DNA of 64,000 bases, taken from Azospirillum baldaniorum. Its GTDB lineage: Bacteria; Pseudomonadota; Alphaproteobacteria; Azospirillales; Azospirillaceae. Below the pieces are notes generated by a model. The model was not told the origin of the DNA. It saw nothing but the letters and a program-made list of their open reading frames with translations, and did not search any database. The translations under genes were made by a program, and so were the position numbers. Location of the stretch: NCBI RefSeq assembly GCF_003119195.2, contig NZ_CP022262.1, positions 206,501-270,500 on the forward strand. Reading direction: 5' to 3'. Positions 40,117-48,342 of this stretch are shown in pieces (within the stretch, counting starts at the first letter, position 1; each line of letters opens with the position of its first letter).

Positions 40117-41268
40117 ATGACCGCTTCCGCGCAGACCGTGCCGTTTTCTCCCGGTGCCGGTTCGATCCGTCAGCCGTTCCGCCTCGACTACACCCCGCTG
40201 CCCGAGGTTGCCTGCCGCGACTGGACCCGGCGCGCGATCGAGCTGCTGGAGACCGAGGCGGCGCGGTCGCCCGACACGCCGCTGCTGAAGCTCGACGTTC
40301 CGGAGCTGTCCGGGATCGACGTCTACCTGAAGGACGAATCGACCCACCCCACCGGCAGCCTGAAGCACCGCGTCGCCCGGTCGCTGCTGCTGTTCGCCAT
40401 CTGCAACGGGCGGATCGGCGAGGGCACGCCGGTGATCGAGGCGTCGTCGGGCTCCACCGCGGTGTCGGAAGCCTATTTCGCCCGGCTGCTCGGCCTGCCC
40501 TTCCACGCGGTGATGCCGCGCGGCACGTCGGACGAGAAGGTCGCCGCCATCGAACTGCACGGCGGGCGCTGCCACTTCGTCGAATCCTCCAAGGCGATCT
40601 ACGCCGAGGCGGCGGCGCTGGCGGTGCGGCTGGGCGGCGTCTATCTCGACCAGTTCACCTACGCCGAGCGGGCGACCGACTGGCGCACCGACAACATCGC
40701 CCAGTCGATCTTCGGCCAGATGCGCAGCGAGCGTCATCCGGTGCCCGACTGGATCGTGATGAGCGCCGGCACCGGCGGCACCGCCGCCACCATCGGGCGC
40801 CACATCCGCTACCGCCATCTGCCGACCCGGCTGTGCGTTCCCGACGCCGAGCATTCGGTCTTCTACGAGAGCTTCGTCAACCGCGACGCCGCGCTGACCT
40901 GCGAGCGCGGGTCGCGCATCGAGGGCATCGGGCGCCCCCGCGTCGAACCGTCCTTCATCCCCGAGGTCGTCGACCAGATGATCAAGGTGCCCGACGTGGC
41001 CTCGCTGGCGGCGATGCGGGTGCTGTCGCGGCGGCTCGGCCGGATGGTCGGCGGGTCCACCGGGACCAACTTCTTCGGGCTGTGCTGGATCGCCGGACGG
41101 ATGCGCGACGCCGGGCGGGCCGGCTCGCTGGTGACGCTGATCTGCGATTCCGGCGAGCGCTACCGCAACACCTACCACGACGACGCCTGGATGGCGCGGG
41201 CCGGTTTCGACACCGCCGCCGACGAGGCGCGGATCGAGGCCTTCCTTCAGGGCGGCCCGTCCCTCTGA
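40117..41268 (+). CDS. PLP-dependent enzyme, fold type II (cysteine synthase/desulfhydrase-like)
   Basis: 383 residues. The PLP lysine is K83 in HPTGSLKHRVARSL; the phosphate-binding site is SAGTGGTAATIGRH. Core ESTHPTGSLK and EASSGSTAVSEAYFARLLG are typical of cysteine synthase, cystathionine beta-synthase and cysteine desulfhydrase relatives. A catabolic lyase releasing aminoacrylate or pyruvate fits the preceding ridA and neighbouring hydrolases. Whether it makes or breaks a C-S bond cannot be read from the sequence. It is longer than CysK by an N-terminal 40-residue extension. Confidence 0.85.
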   Translation: MTASAQTVPFSPGAGSIRQPFRLDYTPLPEVACRDWTRRAIELLETEAARSPDTPLLKLDVPELSGIDVYLKDESTHPTGSLKHRVARSLLLFAICNGRIGEGTPVIEASSGSTAVSEAYFARLLGLPFHAVMPRGTSDEKVAAIELHGGRCHFVESSKAIYAEAAALAVRLGGVYLDQFTYAERATDWRTDNIAQSIFGQMRSERHPVPDWIVMSAGTGGTAATIGRHIRYRHLPTRLCVPDAEHSVFYESFVNRDAALTCERGSRIEGIGRPRVEPSFIPEVVDQMIKVPDVASLAAMRVLSRRLGRMVGGSTGTNFFGLCWIAGRMRDAGRAGSLVTLICDSGERYRNTYHDDAWMARAGFDTAADEARIEAFLQGGPSL

Positions 41269-41343
41269 CGCAAGAACAAGCGCTTTCAAAAAACAAAAAT
41301 CGCCACCGCAAGACACTTGGCAGAAAAACAGGAGCATTCACCG

Positions 41344-41841
41344 ATGGACGAGTTTCGCACACTTCTGCGCAACGCGATGAAGAGCCGCGCGATGGTCTAT
41401 GAGGCGGCCTTCGACGAGATGCGCAAGGAGATCGGCGAGGAGAAGGCCCGGGAGATCATGGCGCGCACCATCTATCGCCGGGGTGCGGCCATCGCCCACA
41501 ATTTCGCGCCGCACGCCCCGGCCGATCTGGCCGGCCTGCGCGACTCCTTCCTGAAGTTCATCCCCGACGCCGAGGTCCAGTTCGGTCCGGAGGTCGTGCG
41601 CTGCACCGACGAGGTGCTGGAGATCCGCTTCCACACCTGTCCGCTGAAGGAAGCTTGGCTCGAAGCCAACCTGCCGGCGGAGACGGTGGAGACGCTCTGC
41701 GAACTCGCCGGCGCGGTCGACAAGGGCACCTTCGAGACCGCCGGCTTCGAGATCGAGGTCGACACCTGGAAGCCGGGCCGCAGCACCTGCTGCCACCTGA
41801 CGATCACGCCGGGCGCCGCCGCGCCGGCCGCCGCGAATTGA
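41344..41841 (+). CDS. L-2-amino-thiazoline-4-carboxylate (ATC) hydrolase family protein A
   Basis: 165 residues from the ATG at 41344 with AACAGGAG upstream. Matches the ATC hydrolase family: an N-terminal helical region (RTLLRNAMKSRAMVYEAAFDE), then EVLEIRFHTCPLKEAWLEA and a C-terminal FEIEVDTWKPGRSTCCHLTI. In Pseudomonas, the reference member opens 2-aminothiazoline-4-carboxylate to N-carbamoylcysteine. Many family members act on other substrates, so the role is only suggested. It lies between the PLP enzyme and the ABC importer genes, with a second family member further down the same operon. Confidence 0.8.
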   Translation: MDEFRTLLRNAMKSRAMVYEAAFDEMRKEIGEEKAREIMARTIYRRGAAIAHNFAPHAPADLAGLRDSFLKFIPDAEVQFGPEVVRCTDEVLEIRFHTCPLKEAWLEANLPAETVETLCELAGAVDKGTFETAGFEIEVDTWKPGRSTCCHLTITPGAAAPAAAN

Positions 41842-41873
41842 CCGTCAAGCCTCGCCGACAGGGGAACCGAACC

Positions 41874-43007
41874 ATGAGGAAGAACGCCATTCTCGGCGCC
41901 GTTCTGGGCGCCATGCTGGCCACCACCGCCGGCGCCACCGTTGCCCAGGCCGCCGACCGCGAGATCGTCATCGGCTATCAGGCGCCGCTCAGCGGCGACC
42001 GCAGCCAGTATGGCGAGATGTTCCGCAACGCCGCCCAGATCAAGCTGGAGGAGTTCAACGCCTCGGGCAAGCTGGCCGGCGCCAAGGTCGCCATCACCTT
42101 CGAGGACAGCAAGGACGATCCCAAGGAGGCGCGCAACATCGCGCACAAGTTCCTCGACAATACCAAGATCGTCGGGGTGATCGGCGACTTCTCCTCCACC
42201 GTGTCGATGGCGGCGGGCGAGATCTACGCGGCGGAGAAGATGCCGCAGCTCTCCCAGACCGCCTCGCACCCGGATTTCACCAAGCTCAGCCCCTGGCAAT
42301 TCCGCAACATCACCACCCAGGCCTTCGAAGGCCCGTACAACGCCGACTGGATCATCGCGGCCGGCAAGAAGACGGCGGCGGTGATCTACATCCAGAACGA
42401 CTGGGGCATCTCGGCGCTCGACGGCTTCGTCAGCGGCTTCAAGGCCAAGGGCGGCAAGATCACCGCCACCGAGGCGTTCAACCCCGGCAACCGTGATTTT
42501 CGCTCCATCCTGACCAAGGTCGCCCGGCAAAAGCCCGACGTGATCTACCTCGCCATGTTCTACGAGGAGGGGGCCGCCTTCGCCCAGCAGCGCGAGCAGC
42601 TCGGCATCAAGATCCCGCTCTACGGCACCAGCTCCCTCTACTCGCCCAAGCTGATCGAGCTGGGGCGTGAATCGGTGGAGGGGCTGCATCTCGCCACCAC
42701 CTTCACGCCCGACAACCCCGACCCGGCGGTGCAGACCTTCGTCAAGGAATACGCCGCGCGCTTCAAGTCGGAGCCCGGCATGTTCGCCGCCCAAGCCTAC
42801 GACGCGGTCGGCATCATGCTGGACGCCGTCGCCAAGGCCGGACCGTCGGTGACGCGCGAGAGCCTGCGCGACGCGCTGGCCGCCACCACCAACTATCCCG
42901 GCGTGACCGGCGCCACCAGCTTCGACCCCGTCACCCGCGAGCCGGCGAAGGCGCTGGCGAAGATGATGGTGAAGGACGGCCGCTTCCAGGTCGTGACCGG
43001 CCCCTGA
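41874..43007 (+). CDS. LivK-type periplasmic amino-acid-binding protein
   Basis: 377 residues starting MRKNAILGAVLGAMLATTAG; signal peptide to about residue 27. The mature protein starts DREIVIGYQAPLSGDRSQYG and follows the peripla_BP_6 pattern: GVIGDFSSTVSMAAGEIYAA, TEAFNPGNRDFRSILTKVAR and FVKEYAARFKSEPGMFAAQA. It captures a branched-chain amino acid or another amino-acid-like compound. First of five genes encoding a complete HAAT-type ABC importer. The ligand is probably the substrate of the flanking hydrolases, not leucine. Confidence 0.9.
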   Translation: MRKNAILGAVLGAMLATTAGATVAQAADREIVIGYQAPLSGDRSQYGEMFRNAAQIKLEEFNASGKLAGAKVAITFEDSKDDPKEARNIAHKFLDNTKIVGVIGDFSSTVSMAAGEIYAAEKMPQLSQTASHPDFTKLSPWQFRNITTQAFEGPYNADWIIAAGKKTAAVIYIQNDWGISALDGFVSGFKAKGGKITATEAFNPGNRDFRSILTKVARQKPDVIYLAMFYEEGAAFAQQREQLGIKIPLYGTSSLYSPKLIELGRESVEGLHLATTFTPDNPDPAVQTFVKEYAARFKSEPGMFAAQAYDAVGIMLDAVAKAGPSVTRESLRDALAATTNYPGVTGATSFDPVTREPAKALAKMMVKDGRFQVVTGP

Positions 43008-43124
43008 CCGGTACCGTCTAAGGACGCCCCAGGGCTTTCCACACGATCCGCTTTTCGGGACACACGCCGTGGTGCGCGCTCCGCCGGGACCGGCGGGCGC
43101 GTTCCCCGAAGCCTGGAGCACGCC

Positions 43125-44042
43125 ATGGTCTTCGATGTCTTCTTCCTTCAGCAGGTCATCAACGGCCTGTCCATCGGGTGCGTCTACGCCCTGATGGCGA
43201 TCGGCTTCACGCTGATCTTCGGCGTCCTGAACGTCGTCAACTTCGCCCACGGCGAGGTCTACACCATCGGCGCCTTCGTCGGGCTGATGGTCATCACCGC
43301 GATGGCCCCGCCGCTGCTGGCGGTGGTGCCGCTGGTTCTGGCGGTGGGCGCGGTGTCCGGCGTCGGGCTGGAGCGCATCGCCTTCCGCCCCTTCCGCCGC
43401 TTCACCGACGAGGCCAGCCAGAAGTCCCGCGCCATGCGCGAGGCGACGCTGCTCTCCTCGCTCGCCGTGTCGATCATGACGCGCGAGATCATGATGCACA
43501 TCTTCGGCGGCGACATGCAGGGCATCCCGTCCGGTTACCTGCTGCAGCAGCCGGTTGCCATCGGGCCGATCATGGTGGCCAGCGGCAGCCTGGTCATTTT
43601 CGCCACCTCCGCGGTCATGCTGGGCGCGCTGCAGTTCCTGCTCTACCGCACCCAGACCGGCCTCGGCATCCGTGCGGTGTCCAACAACCAGCTCGGCGCC
43701 CGCTACGTCGGCATCAACACCGACCGCACCATCGTCACCACCTTCGCGGTCGGCTCGATGCTGGGCGCCACGGCGGGAATCCTGGTCGGCCTCTACGACG
43801 GCGCCATCTCGCCGCACATGGGCTTCGCGCCGGGCGTCAAGGCCTTCGTCGCCATGGTGATGGGCGGCCTGTCGAGCATCCCGGGGGCGGTCGCCTGCGC
43901 CCTGCTGCTCGGCGTGTCGGAGAGCATCGCGACCGAGTTCCTGTCGAGCGGCTGGAAGGACCTGATCACCTACAGCCTTCTGGTCATCACGCTGGTCTTC
44001 TTCCCGCAAGGATTGTTCGGACATGGACGTGAACGTGCCTGA
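43125..44042 (+). CDS. LivH-type ABC permease
   Basis: 305 residues, about eight transmembrane helices. The pattern LQQVINGLSIGCVYALMAIG, LIFGVLNVVNFAHGE and a C-terminal FVAMVMGGLSSIPGAVACAL is that of LivH permeases. It pairs with the following LivM gene, overlapping it by 20 bases. The gap of about 115 bases after the binding-protein gene may allow separate mRNA processing or stoichiometry control. Confidence 0.92.
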   Translation: MVFDVFFLQQVINGLSIGCVYALMAIGFTLIFGVLNVVNFAHGEVYTIGAFVGLMVITAMAPPLLAVVPLVLAVGAVSGVGLERIAFRPFRRFTDEASQKSRAMREATLLSSLAVSIMTREIMMHIFGGDMQGIPSGYLLQQPVAIGPIMVASGSLVIFATSAVMLGALQFLLYRTQTGLGIRAVSNNQLGARYVGINTDRTIVTTFAVGSMLGATAGILVGLYDGAISPHMGFAPGVKAFVAMVMGGLSSIPGAVACALLLGVSESIATEFLSSGWKDLITYSLLVITLVFFPQGLFGHGRERA

Positions 44043-45090
44043 CGCCCGGCTGATGCCGGCCACCCTCGCGCCGCCCGCCGCGTTTTCCGGGCGAGGCCGG
44101 CGGTTCGCCTGGACCCTTCTCCTGCTGGCGGTCGCCTTCGGCGCCGTGCCCGCCGCGATCGTCGGCACCGGGTCCAGCTACCTCGCCCAGATCGCCATCA
44201 CGACGATGATCTTCGTGATCCTGTCGGCCAGCCTGAACCATGTGACGGGCACCGCCGGGCTGCTGTCGATCGGCCACGCCGCCTTCTACGGCATCGGCGC
44301 CTACGCCGCGGCTCTGCTGTCCACGAAGCTCGGCCTGCCCTTCATCGTCACGCTGCCGGCGGCGGGGCTGATCGCCGCGCTGTTCGGCTTCCTGGTGGCG
44401 CTGCCGACCATGCGGCTGGTCAGCATCTACTTCGCCGTCGCCACGCTCGGCATCGGCGAGATGATCTACGTGGTCCTGCTGAACTGGGTGGACGTGACGC
44501 GCGGCCCGATGGGCATCCGCGGCATCCCGCCGATCGAGCTGTTCGGCTGGCAGGCCGACACGCTACTCACCCGCTATCTGGCGGTCGCGGTCATCGCCGT
44601 CGCCTGCGTCTGGGTGCTGCACCGGCTGACCCACTCCTACTACGGCAACGCGCTGCGGGCGCTCCGCGAGGACGACCAGTGCGCCGACAGCATGGGCATC
44701 AACGTGGAGCGGCTGAAGATCGAGTCCTTCGTCGTCGCCACCTTCTTCGCCGGCATCGCCGGGGCGCTGCTCGCCCACACCTCCGCCTACATCGCGCCGG
44801 ACAACTTCCGCTTCATGGAATCGATCCTGATCCTGGCGATGGTAGTGGTCGGCGGGCTGGGCAGCCTTCCCGGCGCGGTCGTCGGCGCCCTGTTCATGAT
44901 CGTCCTGCCGGAGGCGCTGCGCGACATCGGCGATTACCGCATGATCGCCGTCGGGGCGACCATGTTCCTGTCCATCCTGCTGCTGCCCAAGGGCATGCTG
45001 GCCGAAGGCACCGCGCTGGGCTTCGTCCGCCGCTCCTTCTCCCGCGGCTGGGCCACCATCGCCGGCGGCACGCCCGTCGGCTGGAAGTGA
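44023..45090 (+). CDS. LivM-type ABC permease
   Basis: 355 residues, starting inside livH (20-base overlap). About nine or ten helices; SYLAQIAITTMIFVILSASL, GLLSIGHAAFYGIGAYAAAL, and GGLGSLPGAVVGALFMIVLP are LivM signatures. It completes the membrane channel with LivH. The N-terminal 25 residues are less conserved. It is eight bases upstream of the ATPase gene. Confidence 0.92.
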   Translation: MDVNVPDARLMPATLAPPAAFSGRGRRFAWTLLLLAVAFGAVPAAIVGTGSSYLAQIAITTMIFVILSASLNHVTGTAGLLSIGHAAFYGIGAYAAALLSTKLGLPFIVTLPAAGLIAALFGFLVALPTMRLVSIYFAVATLGIGEMIYVVLLNWVDVTRGPMGIRGIPPIELFGWQADTLLTRYLAVAVIAVACVWVLHRLTHSYYGNALRALREDDQCADSMGINVERLKIESFVVATFFAGIAGALLAHTSAYIAPDNFRFMESILILAMVVVGGLGSLPGAVVGALFMIVLPEALRDIGDYRMIAVGATMFLSILLLPKGMLAEGTALGFVRRSFSRGWATIAGGTPVGWK

Positions 45091-45098
45091 GGCGGATC

Positions 45099-45866
45099 AT
45101 GAGCAACACGCTTCTCTCCATCCAGGGGCTGACCCGGCGCTTCGGCGGCCTGCTGGCGGTCAGCGACGTCAGCGCCACCATCGCCAAGGGCGAGTTGGTC
45201 GGGCTGATCGGCCCCAACGGCGCCGGCAAGACCACCCTGTTCAACCTGATCACCGGCTTCACCCCGCCGTCGGACGGCACGGTGACCTTCGACGGGCAGG
45301 ACGTCACGGGGCGCAAGCCCTGGCAGATCGCCCGCATGGGCATGGGCCGCACCTTCCAGAACCTGCGCGTCTTCCCCAACATGACGGTGTTCGACAACGT
45401 GTCGGTGGGTGCGGTCGGTGCCTTCGGCCAGTCGCCCTGGCGGGCGCTGATCAACGGCGGCGCCCACAGCCGTGCGGTCAGCGAGCGGAGCTGGGAGGCG
45501 CTGGAGCGCGTCGGCCTGACCGCCCAGGCCGGGGACATCGCCGCCAACCTGTCCTACGGCAAGCGCAAGTATCTGGAGATCGCCCGCGCCCTGGCGACGG
45601 CGCCCCGCCTGCTGATCCTCGACGAGCCAGCGGCCGGCCTGAACGACACCGAGACGGCGGAGCTGGCCGACTTCATCCGCCGCCTGCACGCCGGCGGCGT
45701 CACCGTTCTGCTGGTGGAGCACGACATGGGGCTGGTGATGGGAAGCTGCAGCCGCGTCATCGTCCTGGCGTCCGGCCGCAAGATCGCCGACGGCACGCCG
45801 GAGGCGGTGCAGCGCGACCCCGCCGTCCTCGAAGCCTATCTGGGAGTGGAAGACGATGCCGCTTGA
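45099..45866 (+). CDS. LivG-type ABC ATPase
   Basis: 255 residues. Walker A GPNGAGKTTLFNLITGF, Q-loop GRTFQNLRVFPNMTVFDNV, signature LSYGKRKYLEIARALAT (a variant of LSGGQ typical for LivG) and Walker B LLILDEPAAGLND. It drives import with LivF. The last codons overlap the livF start by 11 bases. Confidence 0.93.
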   Translation: MSNTLLSIQGLTRRFGGLLAVSDVSATIAKGELVGLIGPNGAGKTTLFNLITGFTPPSDGTVTFDGQDVTGRKPWQIARMGMGRTFQNLRVFPNMTVFDNVSVGAVGAFGQSPWRALINGGAHSRAVSERSWEALERVGLTAQAGDIAANLSYGKRKYLEIARALATAPRLLILDEPAAGLNDTETAELADFIRRLHAGGVTVLLVEHDMGLVMGSCSRVIVLASGRKIADGTPEAVQRDPAVLEAYLGVEDDAA

Positions 45867-46593
45867 CGCCGCACACGCCGTCGCCACCCGTCGCATCCTG
45901 GAGGTCCGCGACCTGACGGTGCGCATGGGGCCGCAGGAGATCCTGCGCGGCGTCTCGCTCGACGTGGCCGAGGGGGCCATCGTCGCCGTGCTGGGCGCCA
46001 ACGGCGTCGGCAAGACCACGCTGATGCGCGCTCTGTCGGGCATCTACCGCACCAGCGGCGGCGCCACTGTCTTCGACGGCGAGGACATGACCGACAGCCC
46101 CAGCCACGAGGTGGTGCGCCGCGGCCTCGCCCAGGCGCCGGAGGGGCGGCAGATCTTCGGCACCATGACGGTGCGGGAGAACCTGCTGCTGGGCGGGCGG
46201 ACGCTGCGCCACGACCGCGCCGCCCGCATGGAGCGGATGCTGGAGCTGTTCCCCCGCCTGCGCGAGCGGCTGATCCAGAAGGCGGGGTCGCTGTCGGGCG
46301 GCGAGCAGCAGATGCTGTGCATCGCCCGCGCCCTGATGTCGAAGCCCCGCCTGCTGCTGCTCGACGAGCCCTCGCTCGGCCTCGCGCCGATGGTGGTGAA
46401 GCAGATCTTCGACCTGCTGGTCCAGATCCGCGGCGAGGGCACCTCGATCCTGCTGGTCGAGCAGAACGCCCGCGCCGCGCTGCGCGTCGCCGATCACGCC
46501 TATGTCATGGAGGCGGGAAGGGTGACACTCTCGGGCAGCGCCGCCGATCTGGCCGCCGACCCGCGCGTGCGGGCGGCCTATCTCGGCGGTTGA
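45856..46593 (+). CDS. LivF-type ABC ATPase
   Basis: 245 residues. Walker A LGANGVGKTTLMRALSG, signature SLSGGEQQMLCIARALMSKP, Walker B LLLLDEPSLGLAPMVV and switch histidine in ILLVEQNARAAL-type context. It is the second ATPase of the branched-chain type importer. It is followed after 19 bases by the second ATC-hydrolase-family gene, showing the transporter and enzymes are one operon. Confidence 0.93.
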   Translation: MPLDAAHAVATRRILEVRDLTVRMGPQEILRGVSLDVAEGAIVAVLGANGVGKTTLMRALSGIYRTSGGATVFDGEDMTDSPSHEVVRRGLAQAPEGRQIFGTMTVRENLLLGGRTLRHDRAARMERMLELFPRLRERLIQKAGSLSGGEQQMLCIARALMSKPRLLLLDEPSLGLAPMVVKQIFDLLVQIRGEGTSILLVEQNARAALRVADHAYVMEAGRVTLSGSAADLAADPRVRAAYLGG

Positions 46594-46612
46594 CGGAGAA
46601 AGGACCGCAGCG

Positions 46613-47146
46613 ATGACCACCGGAAACGACACCCCCGCCGCCACGCCCGCCGCCTCCCTGCCCATCCTGGAGCGGCGGCGCATCGAGGCGGCCTTCGCCA
46701 AGGCGCTCTACGACCAGCTCCTGCCCGAGATCGGGCGGGAGCGGGCGCGCGCCGTGCTCGCCCGCGCCATCGAGGTGATGGCCCGCGAGGCCGGCGCCGC
46801 CATGGCGGCGGAGGACCGCGCCACCCGCGGCACCGCCGACCTCGCCACCTTCCACGAGCGGCTGGCCCTGTGGACCGCCGGGGACGCCCTGCGGCTGGAG
46901 GTGATCGAGAGCGCGCCCGACCGGCTGGGCTTCAACGTCACGCGCTGCCGCTACGCCGAAAGCTACCGCGCCATGGGCGTGGAGGAGATCGGCGACATCC
47001 TGTCCTGCAACCGGGACGGCGAGTTCATGTGCGGCTACCGCCCCGACGTCCGCTTCACCCGCACCCAGACCATCATGCAGGGCGCCAGCCACTGCGACTT
47101 CCGCTACAGCCTGCCGGCGGGCGGACCCCAGGAGTCCCCGGAATGA
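46613..47146 (+). CDS. ATC hydrolase family protein B
   Basis: 177 residues. Layout matches the ATC hydrolase family: helical N-terminus (RRRIEAAFAKALYDQLLPEI, ARAIEVMAREAGAAMAAEDR), then DRLGFNVTRCRYAESYRAMG, with a conserved cysteine, and DILSCNRDGEFMCGYRPDV with TRTQTIMQGASHCDFRYSL. It is only distantly like protein A at 41344, so the two probably act on different substrates or steps. Its stop overlaps the start of the amidohydrolase gene (ATGA). Confidence 0.8.
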   Translation: MTTGNDTPAATPAASLPILERRRIEAAFAKALYDQLLPEIGRERARAVLARAIEVMAREAGAAMAAEDRATRGTADLATFHERLALWTAGDALRLEVIESAPDRLGFNVTRCRYAESYRAMGVEEIGDILSCNRDGEFMCGYRPDVRFTRTQTIMQGASHCDFRYSLPAGGPQESPE

Positions 47147-48342
47147 CCATCCCCACGAACGTCCGCCTGCACCCCGCCGCCGAGGCCCTGGCCCCGGAGA
47201 TGCGGCAATGGCGGCACCATCTGCACGCCCATCCCGAAACCGCCTTCGAGGAGCATGAGACCGCCGCCTTCGTCGCGGACAAGCTGCGCGCCTTCGGGCT
47301 GGAGGTGGCGACGGGGCTCGGGCGCACCGGCTTGGTCGGCACGCTGAAGGGCCGCCGCCCCGGCGGCCGGGCCATCGCGCTGCGCGCCGACATGGATGCG
47401 CTGCACATCCACGAGACCAACGACTTCGCCCACCGCTCGGTCAATCCCGGCCGGATGCACGCCTGCGGCCACGACGGCCACACCACCATGCTGCTTGGGG
47501 CCACCAAGGTCCTGGCCGACGATCCCGACTTCGCCGGGACGCTGCACGTCATCTTCCAGCCGGCCGAGGAGAACGAGGGCGGCGCCCGCGAGATGGTCGC
47601 CGAGGGGCTGTTCGAGCGGTTCCCGGTGGACGGCGTCTACGGCATGCACAACTGGCCGGGCCTGCCGCTGGGCCAGATCGCGCTGCGGCCGGGGCCGATG
47701 ATGGGCAGCTACGACATCTTCGAGGTGACGGTCCACGGCAAGGGCAGCCACGCCGCCATGCCGCATCTCGGCCACGACCCGATGACCGCCGCCGGCCATC
47801 TGCTGACCACCCTGCAGACCATTCCGGGCCGCAGCCTGCACCCGCTGGACAGCGCCGTGGTCTCCACCACCTGGATCACCGGCGGCGACACCTGGAACGT
47901 CATCCCGGCGGAAGTGACGCTGCGCGGCACCGTCCGCGCCTTCAAGGAGGGGGTGCAGGACGTGGTCGAGGCGCGGCTGCGCGCCTTGGCCGAGCACACC
48001 GCCGCCGCCTTCGGCTGCACCGCCAGCGTGCGCTACGAGCGGCGCTACCCGGCAACGGTCAACAGCGCCGCCGAGACCGCGCTGTGCGCCCGCGTCGCCG
48101 CCACGCTGGTCGGGGAGGAGAACATCGACCACGACCCGATGCCCTCCATGGGCGCGGAGGATTTCGCCTTCATGCTGAAGGAGCGGCCGGGCTGCTATGT
48201 CTGGCTGGGCAACGGCCCCACGGACGGCGGCTGCCTGCTGCACAACCCCGGCTACGACTTCAACGACGCCAACCTGGCCATCGGCGCCAGCTACTGGGTG
48301 GCGCTGGCCAAGACGCTGCTGGTGGAGGAGGGGACGCGATGA
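47143..48342 (+). CDS. M20-family amidohydrolase (hippurate hydrolase-like)
   Basis: 399 residues, coupled to the preceding gene by a 4-base overlap. Metal ligands are visible: RADMDAL (81-87), MHACGHDGHTTMLLG (CGHDGHT 108-114), PAEENEGGAREMV and a C-terminal MPSMGAEDFAFML. This is the M20D peptidase family: hippurate hydrolase and N-acyl- or N-carbamoyl-amino-acid hydrolases with two divalent metals. Beside ATC hydrolases, an N-carbamoyl-cysteine-type substrate is attractive but unproven. Length fits the family (about 390). Confidence 0.9.
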   Translation: MTIPTNVRLHPAAEALAPEMRQWRHHLHAHPETAFEEHETAAFVADKLRAFGLEVATGLGRTGLVGTLKGRRPGGRAIALRADMDALHIHETNDFAHRSVNPGRMHACGHDGHTTMLLGATKVLADDPDFAGTLHVIFQPAEENEGGAREMVAEGLFERFPVDGVYGMHNWPGLPLGQIALRPGPMMGSYDIFEVTVHGKGSHAAMPHLGHDPMTAAGHLLTTLQTIPGRSLHPLDSAVVSTTWITGGDTWNVIPAEVTLRGTVRAFKEGVQDVVEARLRALAEHTAAAFGCTASVRYERRYPATVNSAAETALCARVAATLVGEENIDHDPMPSMGAEDFAFMLKERPGCYVWLGNGPTDGGCLLHNPGYDFNDANLAIGASYWVALAKTLLVEEGTR

